From Ricinus communis (taxonomy: Eukaryota > Streptophyta > Magnoliopsida > Malpighiales > Euphorbiaceae), in assembly GCF_019578655.1 (NCBI RefSeq), contig NC_063264.1:3100001-3164000 (forward strand): a stretch of 64,000 nucleotides of DNA, in the 5' to 3' direction. The position numbers and the translations under genes were made by a program. Each line of letters begins with the position of its first letter. The stretch's first letter is position 1. This document shows, piece by piece, positions 23,332-34,600 of the stretch. The notes beneath the pieces are model-generated. The model was not told the origin of the DNA. It was given only the letters and a program-made list of their open reading frames with translations, and searched no databases.

Positions 23332-26300
23332 TCAAATAGGTCTCAGGAGTGGGTAATCTTCAAGCAATTCCTCCTCTGACAAAGTATCAGCCTCATCCTG
23401 TGGAGTCCAGAGCACCTCAACAGCCTACAGAGGAAAAAAAGTTTGATTTATATAGTAATAGATACAAGTAGAACAATTTAGTTGGAAGTTCAAGAGTTGA
23501 AAGATATTAATTATATTATACCAGCAGTTCTTCAGAAGCAAAATTCAGACTTCGTAAAACTTTTTTCAAGTCATCAATGCTTCTAATGGCAGGAACTTTA
23601 TGCAAACCTTTCGCAGCTATGAGAACTGTCACCTATATATATAAATAAGGATGTAAACATCAAATTGAAGCGAACAAAATAAACAAATAGAAAGACAAGA
23701 AACTGTGTCCTTAAGAATTGTTTTAATTTAGCAGTCTTCCTTGTGTATTTTATATAGGTGCATCATGGTTGTTACACCGAGTTCTATATATATATAAAGA
23801 GTCCACGACACGGTTTTTCAAAACCCTGATTGCAAGAAAGTACAGGACTAGAGAAGATAATTGACCGTTCCACTTGGATTTGTTGACAATGGTGAAAAAG
23901 GAAATTAGATACTTTTTTTAAGGGAATATAATCATTGACAAATGCCACTGCAGATGACTTTACCACAAGGAAATCTTTGCGAAGTTTGCTAGCTTTAGGA
24001 ATAACTGCTCTTTGCCTCCTGACATTGTTGATATTGACCAGAGACTCCATGTCAATTTTCTCTCTTTCTTCCGCTGAGAGCCGTCTAAAGTTCTTTTCTA
24101 TAATTTCAGCATCCCCGTGCTTATTCACCTGTGATTAAAATCGTTAGGCACATTAGAATATTTGCTCATTTTGTAGCTTTTTCACAGGACTATATCATCA
24201 GTCCAAGGAGGTAACTTTTTTGACTAATTAATTGCAGGTGATATCAATTCTTATGAAAAACAAGTTTCAAGTCGAAGGAGATTATTATGTCTAACAAACT
24301 CCCACAATCTGGAGACCAAGGATGATCATACTCTCCAGATTTGGGAGTTTGTTAGACATAATTTATTCTGCAGGATAAGAAAGAGGATGTAACCAGATGG
24401 AGATTGCAGAAGAATGGAGCACTTGCAAATTACAATTTCTAGCACCTGGAAGGTTATACACTAAAGATGCCCAGACATAGTTTCTAGGATGGTTGGCTTT
24501 GAGAGGATGGTTATACACTAAAGATAGGCTGCTTAAAAGGAGATTGCTGAATGCAGCAGATATGACTGTTGTCATAGCAATTCAGAAACTATTAGTCCTT
24601 TATTCTTTAGCTCCAGCTTTTCAACAGCTGTTTGGTGTGGAGTTTTGTGGGCATGTGGTATTAGTAGAGCTCCTTATTCTTGAGAAAAGAGATTGGCTAG
24701 TTTTCTGAAAAAAAAAGCCAAGGGAAGTTGTTGCCATCAAGAATCAGATGGACAGCCTTATACTGCAAAAGTTTATTACTAGTGGGAGGCCAGGAATGGA
24801 TTAATTTTCCACCGAAAAATCAATTCCTTCTGTTAGATTAGTGTTTTGATCTAGTTAGGAATGTGGCTTAAATTTGTTCATAGTAGGGATGCAAGCGCAC
24901 AAGGTACAGTGTTATTAATCAGATGGTATATAATTCTTGGTTGTTATAACTTGATGGCTACGTGTTGTCGGATAGCTGATTGTTTCTGTTTTTTTTTTTT
25001 TTTTGTTTTTTTGTATTTCATCTCATAACCTGCAGCTGTAACTTCCATTCATTGCTTAAAGACAAGTAACCTTTTCTTCTTTCAGTCATTATTATAATAG
25101 TAGGAAAAAAACTGGAAATCTGATATGATTATATTGGCATCACAATTTTGACATTAAGAGAAGCTTCAGTTTAATTATCAAAGTATATAAATTTCACTTA
25201 CAGATGAATAACCAGAGATGATGTACTGCCGGTGTCGGAGCAGAGCTGATGCGGTTTCTGCACCATAATGGAAAATCAGAAAACATCAAATATTTTGGCA
25301 ACAATAAAATGACTACTGCATGTTTCACTTGTGAAATAGCTAGTAAAGAGTACGAAGAATAGATTAAATGAATTGGTTAATAATTGCAATAAATTGAACC
25401 GGTTCCAAGATAATACAACTCTGATAATGCCTAAAGCCCAAACTAACCAACCTGCCAGTATGAGTTTCCATCCCTCTGATGAAGATGTGTCTGTAGTTTT
25501 GGCAATTTCATTGAGCTCTTTCTGAAGTGACGTAGCCTTGCCCGTCAATCCGATCTGTAAACAAGGAAAAAGTGATACAATAAAGCAACAGGGGAAAGAA
25601 AGGAGTGTAAAAAACAGAGGATACAAATCAAGAGTTATAATTAATTCTATGAACAAACCAATACAATACTCAGAAGAAAAATCACAATGCCAGAACAATT
25701 AGAGTGATTCTTCCCGTACTAACGCGAAGTCAATAACAACATATAACAGAAGCTATATACTCCACAGTCATGTAAAAAGTAATCTTTCTCTATAGTTTGC
25801 ATGCATAATAAAGGTTAGGATACACAATAATGGAGAGTAGTTTCCTTTTTCTTTTTCTGAGATTGATAAATTGGTTCCCCAACTAGGTTTGCACTCGACT
25901 CAGTATCATTCGTTGGGATAATAGAACTAAGAGTTTGGTACTGGAGCGACAGATAATTCATGCAATTAACAGAGCCATGAATGATCAAGAATCAAGACTA
26001 CCGTACCTGAACCATTATAACACTGCCTTTATTTTTCTTAGCACTGAGATGGCCAAACCAAAAGAGAATCGCCAAAACACCGCAAATTATGATGACAAAG
26101 GTCCATTTACTCATCTGAAATTCCGATGATGGTGACGAACTGTACCCTCTACTCCGATGATAGTGATGGTGATGATAATTTGAAGATGACGAACGATAAG
26201 GAGAAGAAGAAGATGATGATCGCTTAGACTTGGAGAAAGAATTACCGCCCATTCTGCCACCAGAAGCAGCAAACGTTGTGCACAGAAGAAGAAAAAGTGA

Positions 26301-26348
26301 AAATAATAACAGAGTAATTACAAGAATTGCTTTTCTTGATGAACCCAT
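23332..26348 (-). CDS. DUF1517 (FLAP1-like) protein, paralogue B
   Basis: Six exons: 26348-26007, 25554-25452, 25257-25202, 24128-23964, 23632-23522, 23424-23332, giving 289 residues. The N-terminus is a strong signal-peptide-like stretch (ILVITLLLFSLFLLLCTTFA) before AASGGRMGG at 27-35. A Ser/His-rich spacer (NYHHHHYHRSRG) and a membrane helix at about 82-99 follow. The core parallels paralogue A: by my count 30/34 residues match in exon 2 and 44/55 in exon 4, while exon 1 is much less conserved. Exons 2-6 are identical in length to those of paralogue A. No inactivating change was seen. Function unknown; FLAP1-type membrane role is only a family inference. Confidence 0.85.
24284..24362. repeat. 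Intronic foldback (inverted repeat), copy in paralogue B
   Basis: Same 21-bp arms as in paralogue A (24284-24304 and 24342-24362), extended inward by a further near-perfect stretch (caatctggaga against tctccagatt, one bulge). The stem is about 31-32 bp with a loop of roughly 16 bp. It is thus better paired than the copy in paralogue A. Confidence 0.85.
24363..25030 (+). mobile_element. LINE fragment in intron 3 of paralogue B
   Basis: Homologous to the fragment in paralogue A; YTKDRLLKRRLLNAA is readable at about 24513-24557, then the frame breaks. Near 24990 there is a T-rich run. Antisense to the host gene and dead. Edges approximate. Confidence 0.6.
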
Positions 26349-26472
26349 GTCGAAAGCTATAATCTTTTTCTGCGACTTCTTGAATCTTAATATAAGAGCT
26401 GTTATTTTTCCTTCTTCGTTTTTAATATGTAGTAGACGTAGGGAGGTTGAAACTTAGCGCGATAGGTTTCTC

Positions 26473-26480
26473 TTTGGCGC
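26473..26480 (+). promoter_or_regulatory. E2F-type site (TTTGGCGC) upstream of paralogue B
   Basis: Same octamer as upstream of paralogue A, 125 bp before the start codon, inside an otherwise diverged flank. Confidence 0.4.
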
Positions 26481-26565
26481 TTCCAGGAACATCCCGGTTA
26501 GTCAATTGGTCAACGCTCGAAACAAAGATCAAATCGGGACTAATCGGACGGCTTCGAGTTCTTAT

Positions 26566-28607
26566 GGGAAGTATCCATCTAACCTACTTATTGCATCATT
26601 CTATCAGTAACCGCAAACATTATAAATTTTTTTCTCATCAGGAGTGAAAGACGCGGATTACATTCAGAAACAAAATAAGATAAAAAAAGAATTAAGTAGT
26701 TTACCGATTGAATTTATTTAAAACTCTAATATATAAGTTTGTTCAAAATAAAATAAAATAATTTTATTTTAAACACCATTAATTTAATTTATATTTTAAA
26801 GTGATTGATATCTAATTGAATTCTTTTATAATTTTATTTTCATTACATATTATAAATAAAATTGTATAATTGTGGAAGTAATCATTATTTTATGAAAATT
26901 ATATTTTTAATATTTTTTTATTATTAAGAATAATTCTATTATTAGAGTAAACTTCTAATTTTGTAAGCTAAGTTATATTACTTAATTGCTATATAAAACA
27001 GATTTGTTAATTTATATTTTAGCGCTCTTAGTACTAAAATAGTTATAATATTTCATATAATTTAAAATATTTAATAAGTTTTTCAGAAGTGTCGTCTGTA
27101 AAATATAAAACCGAAACAACTTAAAATGACAAAAAACAGTATGAAATTATAAATTATGGCTATTTTAGATTGGGTTATTCAGAGAAGCGAGGAAGGCATA
27201 CATGTGAATTGTTCTGCAGGAAGTTGGAATTGTGTGGAAGGAGAGGTGTCAGTGTTCGTAAGGGTGAATGGATCCAGCATGCGGGTACATGAATGAGTCC
27301 AAAACTCATTCAAACATGGATTATGGTAAGCAGCTTAGGCTCTTCATTACTTAGGCGTAACATTCCACATTTGATGAAATTGGAATAATGCTGCAACAAA
27401 GTCATGCTACAATGGGCCTTGCCAATTCGAATACAGTCGTTATCATCTATCATTCTTCTTAAACGAAGCAATCATGCGGAGCATCGTCACCTTTTAATAA
27501 ACATAATAATTATACATTATTATACTACTTATCTGCTATAAATAAATAAAAAGAATATATATATATATATATATATTATTTTTCAAAATTAAAAATTCTA
27601 GATTATTAGAAAGTTAATTTTTTAATTAATATAATATTTTTTAAAACTTATAATTATTATTTATTTAAGAAAGTGGCATATTAATAATAATCATAATGCA
27701 AAAAATTACCATAATTAAAAAAAATAGTAAAGCATAAAAATACATCAAATTACAGGATGGTTTATTGTACTCTTGCCTAAACTTTAAATGGGGAATGTGA
27801 ATTTGTCGACAAGAAAGTGAAAGAAAAAAAAGAGAAGAAAAAAGAAAAGCCCAATCTTAGTTTTTACCAAAACTGTGACTTTAAACCCAGAAAACCACTC
27901 CTGATCTCATCACAGGGAACAAAACCCAGACTCTCCCTCACCTAAATCTCACACCAGATGCTCCAACTCTTCACGCGCTACTTTAATTCCCTGTATCCTA
28001 CGCTCCTCCTTAAATACATGTAGTCAAAACCGCTAACTTCGGTCAAGCCACTCTGATCCTGCCACCTCAGGAACCCAGTCCCGTTCCACCTGGCGTGATC
28101 ACAACGGTAATCCTTTAACAGGATTTGGAGGGAAAAAGTAATTACAAGGAAAGAGAAAACAAACGTGTAAATACGAAAATACGAAAAGAAATAAGGAAAA
28201 GAAAAAGAAATAATAGCAAAACAGAAGGCTTAGGCCAATGGCTTCTTGTTGGGTTTGGAGTTTATATTGTGTCATTTCAATATAAACAGAAAAAGAAAGA
28301 AAACATAAAATCCTTCTCTTTTTCTCGTTTTCTCGTTTTCTCTCTCTTTTTATCTCGCTTTCATCGCCGGAAAATTGCATCATCAATCTCCAATTAACGC
28401 CGTCATGTTATTGCTCAAATCGGTACTATTCTTTTGCTTGATTTGCCTTTAGAGTCTCGCTGTTGAGCAGTTATAGGATCAGATCTGGTTGGTTTTGCTT
28501 GATTATAGAGAGATTTAGGGTTCTAAATTTTGTTATATTGCTCCAATTAGGGATGATTTTGAAGAGAATTCTGAAACTTTAGGGGTTTTTTTTGTTAATA
28601 TTCTTAC
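26566..28607. other. Intergenic region and probable 5' leader of the IDM1-like gene
   Basis: The region 26566-27780 is AT-rich with a TA microsatellite near 27557 and no gene. From about 27900 the DNA becomes CT-rich and leader-like. The open frames at 28099-28397 and the antisense frame at 28579-29151 are low-complexity by-products. Confidence 0.5.
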
Positions 28608-28627
28608 GTGTGTGTGTGTGTGTGTGT
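28608..28627 (+). repeat. (GT)n microsatellite abutting a start codon
   Basis: Ten GT units end exactly at the base before the ATG of the IDM1-like gene, so the repeat forms the last 20 nt of the leader. Confidence 0.9.
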
Positions 28628-31600
28628 ATGGAAGAGGGAAGAAGATCTGGTGACCCATCGGGGTTTATGGTGAAGAATAGAAGCTCATCAGGTTGTTTGA
28701 TTGTTAGAAAGAAGGGTAATAATGATGGTATTGGAATTGGAGGAATTGTAGGTTCCTCTGGTTCAAGAAAGTTTAGTGGGTCAAAAAAGGAGAAAAAGAG
28801 AGCTAGGTTGGATTTCAGCGATTCAGGGTCTAGTGATGAGTTGTTAATACCGCCACAAAGAAGGGTTGGACCTGAAACTATTAGGGTTTGTAATGGTTTG
28901 AGTCTTTTTGATAAGGGTGGTATTAATTTAGAAGAGAATGATATTGGTAGGAAAAGGAGTAGGGGAGATATTACTGGTAGGAGTAGTAACAAGGTTGATG
29001 CGAATGTGGTTGGTAGGAATGGGGAAGAGGATTTTAGTGCAAGGAAAAGGAATAGGTTAGATGTGTTTGAGTTTGATGAATATGAAGGGAATGATGTAGA
29101 AATGATGAGGAGGAGGAGGAAGCATTTTGATGATGACGATGATGATAACAATGATGATGATGGAATTCAAGGGAGGGGGAGGCTTGTTGGGTCAATGATG
29201 ATGGGGAGAAGTGGGATTAATATGGAATACGAGTCAGGATCAAGTAGACATCCTATTATTGATAGAAGAAAGAGTTCATATTTCGAGAGAACAAGTGGGC
29301 TAATTCAGGAAGGTCACCACAATAGGGATGTGACACGGAATCATCCACGACAAATATCGTTTTATAGAGATAAATATGATTCAGATGAACCCATTAGAGT
29401 TCAGGGAAAAAATGGTGTTTTAAAGGTAATGGTGAACAAGAAAAAGAAGGTGGGTGGAATGGAAGTGGAGGAAAACAGAAAGGGCTTGAGGCCAGAAGAA
29501 GCTGTGAAGAGGAATGTTCTAATCAGACCTCCGCTTTACTCAGAGTCTAAAAGTGCTGAGAAATCGAGTTCTGTAGTTGGGACACTGAAGAGTTCAATGA
29601 ATATGCTGAGATCATCACCTGCTAAGAATTCTTCTAGTAGGAATGGTAAGGTCAGATACCATGATTCAGAAGACAGTGATACATCATTAAAATTGGGACT
29701 GAAGAAATTGGATTCTCATAACTCTATGAAAATGCCACCGTCAACTAAAAACCTTAAAGGAGATGAGGTGGATTCGGAAGATAGTGATACATCGTTGAAG
29801 CTGGGACCAAAGAATGAGGAACCACATAAATCTACAAAAGGGGCAAGCAGCAGTGGTGAAATAACACCAAGCAATCAGCGCCTACCAACTAGAAGTAAAG
29901 AAGGGAAAATTAAGCGTGGTACTGGCACAGAAAAGCAGAAGCTGCGAGAAAGAATAAGGGAGATGCTTTTGAATGCAGGCTGGACTATAGACTATAGACC
30001 AAGAAGGAACAGAGACTACCTAGATGCAGTCTATATTAATCCTACAGGAACGGCTTACTGGTCCATCATCAAGGCATATGATGCGCTTCTAAAGCAATTA
30101 AATGATGAGGAAGAGGAGGCAAGATCCAAGGATGAGTCATTTATGCCACTATCTGATGAGGTGCTCAGCCAATTAACAAGAAAGACACGAAAGAAGATGG
30201 AGAAAGAAATGAAAATGAAAAAGAAGCAAAGAGATGTTAGTGAAAGTGAGAATGCAAGGGAAACTGCAGCAAGAAAGTCTTCAAGTTCCAGGCATGATGA
30301 GGAAAGTATGGACAGTGGCAGCCATGAAGAAAAACTAAGTTCCTTTATAAAACAGGGTGGTAAGTCATTAAAGAGTAGAATGAATGGTAACAGTTCTTTC
30401 AATTTAAACACTAAAAACCAGAATTCTATTCATCCTCTACATGGTGCCGTGGAGCAAACATTTTCTGGATGTAATTCTCATCAAGGAAGAAAAAGCAGAA
30501 AACTTGGCAGATGTACTTTGTTGGTGCGGAATTCTAATGAGGGGCTAAACTCAGAAAGTGATGGCTTTGTTCCATATGCTGGCAAAAGAACACTGCTTTC
30601 CTGGCTGATTGACTGTGGAGCTGTACAATTGAGCCAAAAGGTGCGTTACATGAATCGTCGACGAACGAAAGTAATGCTGGAGGGTTGGGTTACTAGAGAT
30701 GGTATTCACTGTGGTTGCTGTAGTAAAATCCTCACAGTCTCGAAGTTTGAGATCCATGCAGGGAGCAAATTGCGCCAGCCGTTTCAAAATATATATCTAG
30801 ATTCAGGGGTTTCTCTTCTGGAGTGCCAGATTGATGCTTGGAATAGACAGGAGTCCATAGAGCGCATTGGTTTTCATTCTGTAAACACTGATGGTGATGA
30901 TCCTAATGATGATACATGTGGCATTTGTGGAGATGGTGGGGATTTGATATGTTGTGATGGTTGTCCGTCAACCTTTCATCAGAGCTGCCTAGATATAATG
31001 GTACTTTTTAGATTATATTATGTACAAACTATGAACAAACTTCAATTTCTTTCTTTTGTCTATTTTATTATTTTATAATAATCCTTTCTTTTGTTTGTTT
31101 AAGCACAAGATCTGGTTACTCTTAAAAATCCCTTGGGCTGTAGTTGGGATCGTCTGTCTCATTCATTATAGAATAATGCCTAGTCTGGATATTAACTAGT
31201 CTTGCAACTTCAAATTAAGTTAGTATGAAGCAGAAGCCATTTCTTGATGGCCTTATTCTGGATCCTACTGGCTATTGAAATGGTTGTGGTCATATGATCA
31301 TGTTAAATTACCTGATCTTATATTTATGCCCTTTTATGATGTGAAGTTCTGAACAACAGATTGATAGAACTTCTTTCATTGTAAATCTTGTTTTAATATT
31401 CCTTCTCTATGATGCTGTGGAATGAGTATGATGTCAATCACTCATCAGAGCAAACTTAGTTTGAGTTGTGACTGACAGCTATATTTTTGTCGGCTTAGCA
31501 GCTTTGACTGCATATTTAGCAATTCTATTCATATGATTTTCTTGTTGCAGATGCTCCCCCCAGGTGATTGGCATTGCCCAAATTGTACATGCAAATTTTG

Positions 31601-34600
31601 TGGAATAGCCAGTGAAGACTTTGTTCAGGAAGATGGTACAAATGTTTCCGAACTACTTACTTGCAGCTTGTGTGCAAAAAAATGTACTCATTTTCATCCT
31701 TCTTGAGTTTAAATTTTGTTCTCTATTTCTTTTGTTACTTTATTTTCATATGTGCTTTGATATTAAATTCTACTTTTCTGTAGATCACAAATCATGCCTA
31801 CAGGATGTGGATGCTCTCTGTATTGATTTTAATAATTCAACCCCTTGTTTTTGCGGGAAGACATGCAGAGAGGTAATTTTCTTTTTCTTTTTTATTTTTC
31901 TTTCTCGGGTAATTTCGCCTTTTTCTGTTACAATTGGCAACTTTTGTATTTCCGTTACAGCTTTATTGATGGCTTTTTTTTTTGCCTCAAACATTATTCA
32001 TGCTTATTGTATTTGGATTGTTGCATAGAACTTATTCTCCTGCTACCTGTACAGCTTTTTGAGCAATTGCAGAAGTATCTTGGGATCAAGCATGAGCTAG
32101 AATCAGGATTTTCATGGTCTCTTGTCCATAGAATGGATATAGACTTGGACATGTCTCTGCAGGGGCTACCACAAAGAGTAGAATGCAATTCGAAGTTGGC
32201 TGTTGCCTTGTCTGTTATGGATGAATGCTTTTTGCCAATCGTTGACAGGAGAAGTGGGATCAATATAATCCAGAATGTGCTATATAACTGTGGGTAAGTA
32301 TCCTTGATCATGAGTACTATTAATCATTATTCCTTTTATATTCTTACAGTAGCATAGGTATTTGCTTAACATTTGTGAGCAAGGATAAATGAAACATTTT
32401 CAGGTATGTTGTGAAGTTAAAATAACAAATATGTTCTTTTTTATTTCAATGGTTATCGCAGGGATTACACAATTCAAATTCCTTTCAATTCTTTTTGGCA
32501 TTGGTTAGCTCTGGAATGGAGATCTATGCAATGTGTTGTGGCATTTTAGTTATTTAGATGAAGTTGATTTGCCTAGCCATTCTCTTGTTTTGTTTTTTTA
32601 CATAACATATAGTTTATCACTCACAACCATTAGTACTAGTTATACGTATTTCCTTACTAGAGCATGCTTGTATGAAATTTCGAGTTTGAAGATGCTTTAA
32701 ATTCTTATGCATCTTTCTTCTCTTGCGTCTTTTCTGCTATCAGCCTTTACATGCCTTGTCTCTGTTGTATCACACACTTTCATCTTATTGTTTTTCTTTC
32801 CATTAGTAATTAGCTTCTTTAGTTTATTGCATTTATTCAAACTTGTTTGATAAATACCTTGAAAATTTGTCTCATTTGGAAGCTATTTACAGCTTCTCCA
32901 TTTTATCCTTCATTTGTTAATTGCTTCATTCTTTTATTGCCAGATCAAACTTTAATCGGCTGAATTATAGTGGCTTTTATGCTGCTATTCTGGAGAGGGG
33001 TGATGAAATAATTTCTGCCGCATCCATCAGGTACAAGTTACTGGCCATTTGTTAGCTATTCACGTGCATATCACCTTCATGGTATGCAGAAAGAATGGAA
33101 GTAAGAGGGCAGGACTCTGGGGAAAAAATTACTTTGATTGGAATTTTTTAGAGGGACTGGGTGAGAATTATTTTCTGTAGCATTGAGATTATTCAATGAA
33201 TAATCATTCCCATTCTTGGTCTTGAAAAATTGGGTCCCATCCAAGAGCCAATTCCTACCCGGCCTTATTGAAAATTGAGTTCTTCCATCTGAAATAGATA
33301 TTGAGGGAAGAGAGAAGGGTTCTTGTTGGGAGTAGGAAAGGGGTTGAAGGGTGTTGTATAGTGGAATAGACTTCTTATCTAGAATGTTGCAAGGGATTTA
33401 CTAGAGGCATCTTCCCTTTGGGTTCTCTTACATGCATTCTCCCTTATCATGGATAACTTGCAAATTTTTTACTCAGTAGTATCATTTTTATTCCTTTGTC
33501 AGCTAAATGCAAATGATACCCCTGCTAACTGCCTAATTAGGTTTTAGCACAGAGTTTCTGTTCATTTGATTACCACAAAGTTCTGACCATCATGTTGCCC
33601 ATACTTGTTTTAGGTTCCATGGAACTCAGTTGGCAGAAATGCCATTCATCGGTACTCGCCATGTATATAGGCGTCAAGGGATGTGCCGGCGGCTTTTTAG
33701 TGCCATTGAATCAGTAAGTAATGAATATCACTTGCTTTTGTGCATTTATTTGCATGGCTAAACTATCAGAATTATGGGTTATTTGTCCATCTTTCTTCCA
33801 AATTTACCCTTTTCCTGCTGTCTTTCCAGAAAGGACTCTTAATTTATCTTGCTTTTCTAGGCACTCTGCTCCTTGAAGGTTCAGAAATTGATTATCCCTG
33901 CAATTTCTGAACTGACTCATACATGGACTGGGGTTTTTGGTTTTACCACTCTTAGTGATTCACTTAAGCAAGAATTGAAGTCTATGAATATGTTGGTGTT
34001 CCCTGGAATAGACATGTTGCAGAAGCAGCTATTGGAGAAAGAAAACACTGATGGAAACATGACTTTGAGCGCAGGTTCTAGTCAAAATGCATTCTGGTAT
34101 CTATTAATTTCATTTATTCTGCATTTATTTACTCTGCATTTCTTTCGATAGGTTTTAAAGGATCAGAATTGGAAGACAGTCAATGTGTCACACCTGAGGT
34201 GGCAGCTAAGTCTGATATTGATTCTTCAGCTATGCATGATCTTGATAAATATGATATTAATGGTGATTTAGAACATGCCAGCAGGGCAAATGACGAAGTT
34301 GTTACTGCAAATTCTGATTCTCAATTTCTGGATGTTCCTATGAATGACACTTCTGTGATCAGTAGTTCTTTAGATTCAACCCAGGAACAAAAAAACTTAG
34401 TACTACTTATAGAGATGGTGAATGCAGATTTTGATTCAGGGGATAAGCTGGATGAATCTGCTGCTGAGAACAAAAGTCTGTCTGTATTTGACGCTAGTCA
34501 TGATAACCAAATGGATATTAAAGCAGAATCAGATTCTTCTGCTGAAGATACTACTCGCTCTTGTATTCAAGGTGAAGTGTCTCCTGCAAATTCTAATTCC

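Larger units (their letters stand above)
23131..26565. repeat. Segmental tandem duplication, copy 2 (paired with 18497-22335)
   Basis: Collinear with copy 1 across flanks, exons, introns, foldback and LINE fragment. Both copies carry the LINE piece in the same place, so that insertion predates the duplication. Confidence 0.75.

Noticed and set aside
28579..29151. 190-residue minus-strand frame rich in Ser/Leu/Pro
   Set aside because: It is the antisense of the Gly/Arg/Asp-rich first exon of the IDM1-like gene.
30055..30411. 118-residue minus-strand frame
   Set aside because: Antisense shadow of the lysine/glutamate-rich part of the IDM1-like exon 1.
33100..33420. Possible MITE in intron 5 of the IDM1-like gene (gactgggtgagaattatt versus aataatcattcccattctt)
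   Set aside because: The inverted match is weak and no target duplication was visible.
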